This document shows positions 15,518-22,792 of a DNA stretch of 48,576 nt, in pieces. The position numbers were made by a program, and so were the translations under genes. Below the pieces are notes generated by a model. It was given only the letters and a program-made list of their open reading frames with translations, was not told where the DNA came from and did no database searches. The stretch spans positions 1 to 48,576 of the forward strand of contig CAISZK010000270.1 of assembly GCA_903889915.1 (NCBI GenBank), read 5' to 3'. Source of the stretch: an uncultured Bacteroidota bacterium. GTDB lineage: Bacteria > Bacteroidota > Bacteroidia > Bacteroidales > CG2-30-32-10. Numbering within the stretch: position 1 is the stretch's first letter; the number at the start of each line of letters is the position of its first letter.

Positions 15518-15685
15518 GGTTTTGTGTGTTATATTAAAGTTTTAAGAGTGGTTGCGCTATGGAGCAGACTTTATTATCATCATTCGTTCCTTCAAAAATC
15601 TATAAGCAAAATAAACAATTTCTGTTCATCCACATTAATATCCCTTTTTTATTCTCTCATTCTTTCAAACTATTTGTGGCGACCT

Positions 15686-15946
15686 TCAGCAAGTGCACGC
15701 CAGCCGTATATTTCGAAGTTTTCCGGTATTGGTCGGCATGTCTATCTGGGGACAATTTGTCCCCAGGTAATCGCCAAATAAGGAATCACGTTTTCGCAAT
15801 TTCTTCAAATAATCGGTTGGATTAGCGCTGTCGGTTAAAATTCCAACCACATCCACTATCGAAAAATACCACTCTTCTTCCTCTTCATTCCAAGAAGTAC
15901 GGATTTTTTTATCCTCAAAAAGTTTTATAGTGTTTTGACTATCCAT
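15686..15946 (-). CDS. Truncated Bro-N paralogue
   Basis: An 86-residue frame beginning MDSQNTIKLFEDKKIRTSWN then EEEEEWYFSIVDVVGILTDS, clearly paralogous to the start of the neighbouring Bro-N protein. It continues GTNCPQIDMPTNTGKLRNIR, the usual region before LA..+..FRIIQSIPSPK, but stops at once with LACTC. The helical C-terminal half of the family is absent, and the following 170 bases hold no continuation of the Bro-N domain; only a short other-frame stretch ALAEGRHK is seen. Probably a decaying duplicate or an isolated DNA-binding half. No R3/R4 repeat follows it. Confidence 0.65.
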   Translation of the reverse strand: MDSQNTIKLFEDKKIRTSWNEEEEEWYFSIVDVVGILTDSANPTDYLKKLRKRDSLFGDYLGTNCPQIDMPTNTGKLRNIRLACTC

Positions 15947-15992
15947 GTTATTAATATTTTTCTTGTTCTAAATCTAATATTCTTTTTCTTCT

Positions 15993-16190
15993 GCAAGCAA
16001 GAGTATCCCACTTGCACTAGTTATTAATTGGCATCCTGCCATTTTCCATCCCCTCCTCATTTACCCCTCTTTCAACCACAATTCATCCGCTAAATTATTA
16101 TTATTTTTTTGATTTTATCCCTTTTTCTTTTATGCTTTATACAGTATTTTCTTTTCATCGCCTTGCAGTTTTCGCTTTAGCTTTTTAATG
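15993..16190. repeat. R3 plus R4 composite repeat, copy 2
   Basis: R3: GCAAGCAAGAGTATCCCACT then TGCACTAGTTATTAATTGGC then ATCCTGCCAT (15993-16042). R4 (16051-16190): CCCCTCTTTCAACCACAATT then CATCCGCTAAATTATTATTA, then CAGTATTTTCTTTTCATCGC and CTTGCAGTTTTCGC. Read on the minus strand, R4 gives KKLKRKLQGDEKKILYKA and a stop, an orphan version of the tail seen in two neighbouring genes, with no gene body attached. This fills most of the 15947-16247 gap. Confidence 0.8.
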
Positions 16191-16247
16191 TCATCCGAAG
16201 GAGACAATTGTTCGGGTTTTACTCAGCATGCGTCCGCCAGATGTTGT

Positions 16248-17330
16248 TCAATGGTTGTCTTCTTTTTTCTCAATCTTTTTTGTTTCATTTTCTAATTGAA
16301 GGAATCTGTCGAAATCGCTTTCAAACAAATGATCTTGCACAATTCTGAACTTTTCCCATTCTGTTTCGGCGTGATGTTTGGCTACTTCCATTGAAATTTT
16401 TCCGGAGTTGGTTAAAAGTTCGTGTTCGGTAGCCATCAAAATTCTATCAAGGTGTTGCGCCCAATCCTGCATTGTCATGGGAATGTTTCGTTGAGCTTGC
16501 CGTTCGGCAAAATCGAGATAACCCGAAACAATAAGTTCTAAAGCCCTGATTTCTTCCTTTTCTAAATAATTTTTTGCTATCACTGCATCTGATTTCCTGA
16601 TTTTTCCGGTGGGGGCAGCTTCCCATGTTTGCAGTCCCATATTATCCTTGTTGGCATCGGCACGCTTATAAATCAGTTCGGCAGCAGTGTGTCCGTGAAT
16701 TGCCCAATGCAATTTATTTTGCACCTTTTTAAAAAAATCAAGTGTGGTTTTTGCGCTTGGGTCATAGTCTAAAGCTGTACCATATATATCCGTTATTTTT
16801 TGATAAAAACGTCGTTCCGATAATCGGATTTCACGAATAACCTCAAGTTGCTTTTCAAAATAGTCTTTGGTAAGAATCGTTCCGGAATTTTTAAGCCGTT
16901 CGACATCCATTGACCAGCCCTGTATGGTGTATTCTTTTACAATTTTATTTGCCCATTTACGAAACTGAACTGCCCGTTGATTATTTATTTTAAAGCCAAC
17001 AGCAATAATAGTTTGCAGGTTGTAGTGTTTTGTATTGTATTGCTTTCCATCTTTTGCAGTTATTAAGTAATTCTTAATAACTGAATCTTCCCGCAACTCA
17101 TTATCTTCAAAGATTGTTTTCAGATGCTGATTAATTGCCGGAATGGAAACATCATAAAGTTCGGCCATCATTTTTTGCGTCAACCAAACGTTTTCATCCT
17201 CGTAACGCATCTCAATGCTATCGGGATTGTCGCCGGTTGCCGCTATAAAAGTGAGGTATTCGGCAGCAGAGCTCCTGATGGTAATCTCCTTACTAATCAT
17301 TTTATTATTTTGCTGGTTTTTCTTTTTCAT
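16248..17330 (-). CDS. rhuM: RhuM family protein
   Basis: A 360-residue protein matching the virulence RhuM family (PF13310) along its length. Its N-terminus carries an antirepressor-like HTH (VWLTQKMMAELYDVSIPAIN, then QHLKTIFEDNEL), followed by the diagnostic YNTKHYNLQTIIAVGFKINN and QRAVQFRKWANKIVKEYTIQ, then the Fic-like-adjacent region (HWAIHGHTAAELIYKRADAN) and a helical end. RhuM was named in a Salmonella pathogenicity island and is scattered through mobile and defence regions; its biochemical role is not established. ATG 17330 is used; ATG 17300 (MISKEITIRSS) is also plausible. The gene is a single unit with R3/R4 on both sides. Confidence 0.9.
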   Translation of the reverse strand: MKKKNQQNNKMISKEITIRSSAAEYLTFIAATGDNPDSIEMRYEDENVWLTQKMMAELYDVSIPAINQHLKTIFEDNELREDSVIKNYLITAKDGKQYNTKHYNLQTIIAVGFKINNQRAVQFRKWANKIVKEYTIQGWSMDVERLKNSGTILTKDYFEKQLEVIREIRLSERRFYQKITDIYGTALDYDPSAKTTLDFFKKVQNKLHWAIHGHTAAELIYKRADANKDNMGLQTWEAAPTGKIRKSDAVIAKNYLEKEEIRALELIVSGYLDFAERQAQRNIPMTMQDWAQHLDRILMATEHELLTNSGKISMEVAKHHAETEWEKFRIVQDHLFESDFDRFLQLENETKKIEKKEDNH

Positions 17331-17388
17331 TATGCATCTCCTTTCAAATCGGCTACAATTTCATAAATGGCGGTTTTTTTTCTGTCCA

Positions 17389-17573
17389 CAAGCGCGAGCA
17401 TGCCACTCGTGCTCGCTATTAAATGGCATCCTGCCATAATCCTTCCCCTCATCATTCACCCCTCTTTCAACAACACTTCATCCGCTAAATTATTTTTTTG
17501 ACTTTATCCCTTATTTTTCTTTCAGCATTTTCATTTCATCGTCTTGCGGTTTTCACTTTAGCTTTTTAACCCC
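17389..17573. repeat. R3 plus R4 composite repeat, copy 3
   Basis: R3: ACAAGCGCGAGCATGCCACT then CGTGCTCGCTATTAAATGGC then ATCCTGCCAT, with a GCGAGCA/TGCTCGC stem. R4 from 17459: CCCCTCTTTCAACAACACTT then CATCCGCTAAATTATTTTTT and TCATTTCATCGTCTTGCGGT. The minus-strand tail reading is decayed by internal stops (KKLK, stop, KPQDDEMKML). It occupies most of the 17331-17642 gap, below the YhcG gene; the remaining bases near 17574-17642 show nothing further. Confidence 0.8.
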
Positions 17574-17642
17574 TTAATCTCTCTGTTTCCAATCAATGAT
17601 TTTATTTGTGTAATTGCAATTTTGTTCAATTGCGATATGATT

Positions 17643-18707
17643 TTAGTCATTGTTTTTCTTTCCTATTTCCAGTTGCCTCATTATTAACTGATGAAGTTCT
17701 TCGCGATTGGGAAGATACAGTTGATATTTACTTATAAAAAGTTGTGATGAGATATTATACAACGCGTATTTCACAAGCAGTTCGTCTTTTTCTTTTGCCA
17801 AAACAATTCCAATGGGGGGATTGTCGCCTTTGGTGTTTTCTTCATTTTCAAAATAACCAAGATACATGTTCATCTGGCCTATATCTTCATAACCGGCTTC
17901 TTCTTTTTTCAGATCTATCAGCACAAAACACTTCAGTATGCGGTGATAAAAAACCAAATCAACATAGTGAGGGCGGTTGCCAACAGGAATGCGGTATTGC
18001 CTGCCAATAAAAGCAAAGCCTTTGCCCAGTTCAAGCAGAAACTGCTGCAGATGATCAATAATGCGTGTTTCCAGTTCGGTTTCGCTAAGATGGTAAGGTT
18101 CTGGTATTTTTAAGAACTCAAGAATGTATGGTTCGCGTATGATGTCAGCAGGATTTTCAATTATTTGCCCCTGCTTTGATAATTGCAGGATGCCTTCTTT
18201 ATCTTTTGAAGCAGCAAGGCGAAGAAACAGGGAAGAATTTTTTTGACGAATTAATTCCCTGATACTCCAGTTTTCAATAATAGTTTGCTTTTCATAAAAA
18301 CTTCGTTCCAGATCATTATCAATTTTAAGCAACTCCACGTAATGGCTCCAACTCAATTGGTGAGACACTTCAGCACCTTTTGAATTATTTTTCAATTTTC
18401 CAGACACTGTCTGGAAAATTGGATACTTGATATAAAACAACCTCATCATGTAAAGATTGCTTACACTAAATCCTTTTCCAAAATTCAATGAAAGATCTTT
18501 TGATAACATTTTGAGCAATGCATCACCATATATCGCTTTGCTAAGCCCTGCCTGTTCAAATTCTATGATATGTTGGCCAATGTTCCAATATGTTTCAACC
18601 AAATGACTGTTTACAGCCAATACTGCTTTCTTTCGCCCTTGCACAAAGGTTTCTGAAATCTGATAAAACAGTCCTTGGTAATCAGTTTTGTTATTCATCA
18701 TTTCCAT
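17643..18707 (-). CDS. yhcG: YhcG / DUF1016 family PD-(D/E)XK nuclease-like protein
   Basis: A 354-residue protein typical in length for YhcG. The N-terminal DUF1016 part has NSHLVETYWNIGQHIIEFEQ, LSKDLSLNFGKGFSVSNLYM and HQLSWSHYVELLKI. The C-terminal nuclease-like domain has HYVDLVFYHRILKCFVLIDL then KKEEAGYEDIGQMNMYL; the acid in VDLVFYH and the D-x-K of LIDLK fit the PD-(D/E)XK core. Members are frequent beside restriction-modification genes, toxin-antitoxin genes and mobile elements, and the E. coli protein is a predicted nuclease. Start at ATG 18707 (MEMMNNKTD). It lies between two R4 copies; a substrate cannot be read from sequence. Confidence 0.9.
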   Translation of the reverse strand: MEMMNNKTDYQGLFYQISETFVQGRKKAVLAVNSHLVETYWNIGQHIIEFEQAGLSKAIYGDALLKMLSKDLSLNFGKGFSVSNLYMMRLFYIKYPIFQTVSGKLKNNSKGAEVSHQLSWSHYVELLKIDNDLERSFYEKQTIIENWSIRELIRQKNSSLFLRLAASKDKEGILQLSKQGQIIENPADIIREPYILEFLKIPEPYHLSETELETRIIDHLQQFLLELGKGFAFIGRQYRIPVGNRPHYVDLVFYHRILKCFVLIDLKKEEAGYEDIGQMNMYLGYFENEENTKGDNPPIGIVLAKEKDELLVKYALYNISSQLFISKYQLYLPNREELHQLIMRQLEIGKKNND

Positions 18708-18862
18708 GCAAATTCATTTTATCAAATCTTGTCAATTCAACTACATTTACGTCATTTCATTAAAATCTTTCTCTCCATTCTTCCCTTTTCTCATTCTCAT
18801 CCATCCAAATCCCTTTACCCATTTCATTCAATATCCAATTTCATCCTCTCCTCATTTACCTC

Positions 18863-18960
18863 TTTCAACCACAATACGTCCGCTAAATTATTATTATTTT
18901 TATCCCTTTTTCTTTTTTGCTTCATTCAGTATTTTCTTTACATCGCCTTCCGTCATCGCA
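18863..18960. repeat. R4 repeat without R3, copy 4
   Basis: CCTCTTTCAACCACAATACG then TCCGCTAAATTATTATTATT, TTTATCCCTTTTTCTTTTTT and GCTTCATTCAGTATTTTCTT, about as similar to copy 1 as copy 2 is. It encodes the last residues of the ORF6N gene. The pyrimidine-rich stretch 18720-18860 below it (ATTCTTCCCTTTTCTCATTC) shows no gene. Confidence 0.8.
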
Positions 18961-19265
18961 ACACCTTGTTCTGTATAAGCGAGTGGAAAATATTTTACTC
19001 CTCTGTAATTTCTTGAACTCAACACAATTTGTGATGAGTTGTCAGAATTCAAAACAAATTGAGGTCTGAAATTTTTAAATTCAGTCTCATTTAACTGAAA
19101 CATAAAATCGGAAGGGAAACGGTCAATATTACGCTTTACCGCCTGATTGAGAACGAGGGTTTCAACACCATAAAGATCGGCAAGATCACTATCGGACATT
19201 ACCTTTTCACCGCGAATAAAATAGATTAACGAAGCAATATTTTCAACTTTAAGAATAATGTTCAT
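18900..19265 (-). CDS. ORF6N domain protein, 3'-truncated and fused to an R4 tail
   Basis: A 121-residue protein. Residues 8-102 form an ORF6N domain: IASLIYFIRGEKVMSDSDLA then DLYGVETLVLNQAVKRNIDR then FPSDFMFQLNETEF, then YFPLAYTEQGVAM, all diagnostic of phage-type ORF6N DNA-binding proteins. In intact members TEQGVAM is followed by LSSVL..++AI.VNI.IMR.F and a coiled-coil tail. Here the frame jumps to TEGDVKKILNEAKKKKG, which comes from the R4 repeat. It may still bind DNA, but the partner or oligomerisation part is gone. This is the highest-coordinate, and on the minus strand the first, gene of the array. Confidence 0.8.
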   Translation of the reverse strand: MNIILKVENIASLIYFIRGEKVMSDSDLADLYGVETLVLNQAVKRNIDRFPSDFMFQLNETEFKNFRPQFVLNSDNSSQIVLSSRNYRGVKYFPLAYTEQGVAMTEGDVKKILNEAKKKKG

Positions 19266-19443
19266 AAAGTGCTTATTATTTCTTTGGAATCAAATAGCAA
19301 AAATAAACAATTTCATCAATACTTCATTCATTCTAACATTCACTCAATCTCTTTTTCTAATTGTTTCCATGCAATGAATTAAATTGGCTCTCCAACAACA
19401 ACCCACTAACCACCAACCACTAACCACAAACCACAAACCATCC

Positions 19444-21564
19444 TTAGAAACTCGGCTTCATTCCCAAATTAAACATGATGAACGACCACATGTCGGTAAC
19501 TTCTTCTATTGCTTTTGTTGTCGGTTTTCCTGAGCCGTGGCCTGCATTTGATTCAATACGTATGAGTACGGGTGCGGTGCCGGCTTGTTTTTCCTGGAGG
19601 GTTGCAGCAAATTTAAATGAATGTGCAGGCACCACCCTGTCGTCGTGGTCGGCTGTCATCACCATGGTTGCGGGGTATTTGGTTCCGGCTTTCAGGTTGT
19701 GCAGCGGCGAATATTTGTAGATGTATTTAAACTCTGTAGAGTCGTCGCTCGAACCGTAATCACTCGACCATGCCTTGCCAATGGTGAATTTCTGATAGCG
19801 CAACATGTCCATCACACCCACCTGCGGAATGGCCACTTTAAAAAGTTCCGGTCGTTGTGACATGCAGGCGCCGATAAGCAACCCGCCGTTGGAACCGCCT
19901 GCAATGGCAAGCTTTTCACTGCTCGTGTATTTTTCTTTTATGAGGTATAAAGCTGCTGCAATAAAATCATCAAACACATTTTGCTTTTTCAGTTTGGTTC
20001 CTGCATTGTGCCATTCTTCGCCATATTCGCCGCCCCCGCGTATGTTGGCCATTGCATAAATTCCACCGTTTTCGAGAAACAAAAGCCTGCTGATGCTGAA
20101 GCTTGGTGTCATGCTGATATTAAAACCGCCGTAACCGTAGAGCAATGTCGGGTTCTGCCCATTCAGCACAAGGCCTTTTTTATAGGTCAGGAACATGGGT
20201 ATCAGCGTGCCATCCTTGCTTGTGTAGAACACCTGTTTTGTTTCGTATTCATCGGTTTTGAAATCAATGTCGGATTTGTAATACACAGTTGATTTATTCG
20301 TGGCGACATCAAATTTGTAAATCGTTGAAGGGAATGTGAAAGAAGTGAACGAATAGAATGCGATTTTATCTTCCTTCTTGCCTGTAAAACCGCTGGCGGT
20401 GCCAATGCAGGGGAACTGCACTTCGCCGGTTTTAATTCCGTCAACTGAATAAATATAGGCTTTTGAATAAGCGTCCTTGATATATTCGGCCAGTATCTCG
20501 CCATTCACGATGCTTACACTTTGCAGCACTTCCGTTTTCTCGGGGATGATGGTTTCCCAGTTTGCTTTGTCAGGATTTGCCGGGTCAATCATCACCAGTT
20601 TATATTTGGGAGCGCCATCGTTGGTCATCATGTAGAGTTTCCCGCCAAGGTTGTCAATGATGGAATAATCGAATTCGAAACCTTTTGCGATCTGTTTAAA
20701 AGCGCTGTCAGCTTTTGTCAGGTCACGAATATAAAGGCCGTTTCCGCTGGTGGTTTCGCTTTCACTTACGATCAGGAATTGCTCATCTTCGGTTGTCTGT
20801 GCGCCATAATTTCTGTCGGGATATGCTTTGTTTTCATACACCAGCTTGTCGTTTGCCTGCAATGTTCCCACCTTGTGGAAATAGATCTTATGATTTTCAT
20901 TTTTCTGCGTGAGTTCTTTTCCGGCCACAGGCTCATCAAAGCGGCTGTAGTAAAAACCATCACCTTTCCAGGCAATGCTTGAAAATTTCAACCATTTCAG
21001 ATGATCGCTGAGTAGTTTGCCTGTTGCGACATCCATCACATAAGCCTCGTTCCAGTCGGAGCCACCCAGCGAAGTCATATAGGCAAGGTATTTGCCATTG
21101 TGCGAAACCGATTCACCTTCGAGCGATACAGTGCCATCAGTTGATAATTTGTTGGGGTCAAGAAAAACCTTTGGAGTGCCATCAAGACCTTCCTGGATAT
21201 AGAGTACGCTTTGGTTTTGCAAGCCATCATTTTTATAAAAGAAATAATATTTACCCTCTTTGAAAGGCACGCCATATTTCGGGTAGTTCCACATTTTATC
21301 AAGCTTGTCTTTCATCTGTGTGCGGAAAGGAATTTTAGCCAGGTAATCAGTGGTCACTGCATTTTCAGCCTTTACCCATGCGGCAGTTTCGGCAGATTTA
21401 TCATCCTCCAGCCAGCGGTAAGGGTCTGCAACTTTTGTTCCGAAATAGTTGTCAATGGTATCAACTTTCTTGGTCACGGGATACTTGATTGGTGTTTGAG
21501 CTTTCATGGTGAATGAGGTTAAAATTGCAATGCTTAACAATGCGACAAAATGTTTCTTTTTCAT
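19444..21564 (-). CDS. Prolyl oligopeptidase (S9A), secreted
   Basis: A 706-residue protein from ATG 21564, chosen because it begins with a signal peptide (MKKKHFVALLSIAILTSFTM then KAQ); the longer frame to 21681 adds an implausible hydrophobic leader. Residues about 25-430 are the seven-bladed propeller region with the S9A hallmark DNYFGTKVADPYRWLEDD. The hydrolase domain has GYGGFNISMTPSF, RGGGEYGEEWH, the nucleophile Ser558 in GGSNGG, the Asp motif TADHDDRVVP and the His motif NAGHGSGKPT. It cleaves peptides after proline; the signal peptide suggests the periplasm. It diverges from the 21724 gene. A possible promoter lies at 21616-21623. Confidence 0.93.
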   Translation of the reverse strand: MKKKHFVALLSIAILTSFTMKAQTPIKYPVTKKVDTIDNYFGTKVADPYRWLEDDKSAETAAWVKAENAVTTDYLAKIPFRTQMKDKLDKMWNYPKYGVPFKEGKYYFFYKNDGLQNQSVLYIQEGLDGTPKVFLDPNKLSTDGTVSLEGESVSHNGKYLAYMTSLGGSDWNEAYVMDVATGKLLSDHLKWLKFSSIAWKGDGFYYSRFDEPVAGKELTQKNENHKIYFHKVGTLQANDKLVYENKAYPDRNYGAQTTEDEQFLIVSESETTSGNGLYIRDLTKADSAFKQIAKGFEFDYSIIDNLGGKLYMMTNDGAPKYKLVMIDPANPDKANWETIIPEKTEVLQSVSIVNGEILAEYIKDAYSKAYIYSVDGIKTGEVQFPCIGTASGFTGKKEDKIAFYSFTSFTFPSTIYKFDVATNKSTVYYKSDIDFKTDEYETKQVFYTSKDGTLIPMFLTYKKGLVLNGQNPTLLYGYGGFNISMTPSFSISRLLFLENGGIYAMANIRGGGEYGEEWHNAGTKLKKQNVFDDFIAAALYLIKEKYTSSEKLAIAGGSNGGLLIGACMSQRPELFKVAIPQVGVMDMLRYQKFTIGKAWSSDYGSSDDSTEFKYIYKYSPLHNLKAGTKYPATMVMTADHDDRVVPAHSFKFAATLQEKQAGTAPVLIRIESNAGHGSGKPTTKAIEEVTDMWSFIMFNLGMKPSF

Positions 21565-21615
21565 AATAATTGCAAATGGATTTTTTGATTTGATAAAGGT
21601 TTCTGATATTTGCGC

Positions 21616-21623
21616 CAAAATTA
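21616..21623 (-). promoter_or_regulatory. Candidate -7 element for the prolyl oligopeptidase gene
   Basis: On the minus strand this reads TAATTTTG, matching TAnnTTTG, 52 bases before ATG 21564. No good -33 TTTG is found at the usual spacing. The element lies inside the longer upstream reading frame, which supports the shorter start. Confidence 0.35.
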
Positions 21624-21723
21624 TAAAAATTAATGCGAGTATCAGACTGAACAAAAATTTAATTGTTGAATTGTAATTCAAAAATCCTAAATCTTAAATC
21701 ACAAATCAAAAATCCTTTACCTC

Positions 21724-22626
21724 ATGCCAGCAATAAAAACCATCACCATCAACAAGTATGATTACATGAATGCAAAGCCGGCTGCTGATTTTACTGATGT
21801 GAAACCGGTCATTTCAGCATTCACCGAATTTGATAAAGAAGGGCATACAATCACTGAGATCACTTATCTCAATGATGGCAGTATTGAACAGAAATGCGAA
21901 TATCAGTATAACGAAAAAGGTGAACCCATCAGCGAAATTCTGATCAATGACGAAGGAGAAGTTGATGAGAAAAAAACCTTTGAGTACAATGATAAGGGGC
22001 AACTTTCAAAAGAGTTTCTGATCTACCAGGATGAATCATTCGATACCACCGATTTTAATTACAATGATGAAGGAAAATTGCTTGAAAAGATCACTGTTGA
22101 TCATGATGGTGTTCCTGAATCAAAAAAAGAATATAAGTACGAAAAAGGGCTGCTGATGAGCGAAACTGCTTTCGATGGTGAAAACAATATTCTCACGGAG
22201 ATCAATTATGTTTATGATGAAAAGGGCAATGAAATTGAGATCATCCACCACAATGCACTGGAAGATGTGAGAACGCGAACGGAATATGAGTATAACGAAT
22301 CCAATAAGAAAACGGAAGCTTATGCTTACAACAGCAAAGATGAGTTGGTGGCGAAAAATCTTTATAAAGAAGATGAAAAAGGACAAGTGATTGAAATTGT
22401 TGAAGAAGATCAGTTCAATAAGAGCACAACGGTTATTGAGTATGATGATAAAGGCAACATGATCTCGCAACTTGAATCGAATTCGGCTGGCGAATTAAAT
22501 CACCGTATTTTAAGGAAGTTTGATGAGAATGATAATTTGCTTGAAGTGGCCGTCACCATTGACAAACACGGGGCAGGCCTGAACCAAAACTATGTCATTC
22601 ATTACGAATACGAATATTTTGAGTAA
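21724..22626 (+). CDS. YD-like repeat protein without signal peptide
   Basis: A 300-residue acidic protein containing about nine units of 20-25 residues that resemble RHS/YD repeats: YNEKGEPISEILINDEGEVD, EYNDKGQLSKEFLIYQDESF, YNDEGKLLEKITVDHDGVPE, YDEKGNEIEIIHHNALEDVR and YDDKGNMISQLESNSAGELN. The pattern Y(N/D)-x-KG-x-(I/L)-x-E matches YD repeats, which in secreted proteins build a beta-cocoon. Here there is neither a signal peptide nor an RHS core nor a toxin end, so it is a free-standing cytosolic version. Start ATG 21724. It may be unrelated functionally to the divergent peptidase gene. Function unknown. Confidence 0.7.
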   Translation: MPAIKTITINKYDYMNAKPAADFTDVKPVISAFTEFDKEGHTITEITYLNDGSIEQKCEYQYNEKGEPISEILINDEGEVDEKKTFEYNDKGQLSKEFLIYQDESFDTTDFNYNDEGKLLEKITVDHDGVPESKKEYKYEKGLLMSETAFDGENNILTEINYVYDEKGNEIEIIHHNALEDVRTRTEYEYNESNKKTEAYAYNSKDELVAKNLYKEDEKGQVIEIVEEDQFNKSTTVIEYDDKGNMISQLESNSAGELNHRILRKFDENDNLLEVAVTIDKHGAGLNQNYVIHYEYEYFE

Positions 22627-22792
22627 GTTTGCGCACTTCATGCGTGTTTTGCTTTCTTAATTTTAATGAAGGAAACCCTGAAAAATAAATTAACTTTAAC
22701 CTATCAGGCAAAAGCAACTATAAAGGATTTTTTTCGTCTTTCAACCGGAGTTGCACAAATACTTTTAAATTGTTTAATAAAGTGTTTTAATT

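Noticed and set aside
20202-20504. Open frames antisense to the prolyl oligopeptidase gene
   Set aside because: Shadow frames with no start context or recognisable domain; the sense gene is complete.
21565-21681. Longer N-terminus of the prolyl oligopeptidase (39 extra residues)
   Set aside because: A clean signal peptide begins at ATG 21564 and a promoter-like box lies inside the extension.
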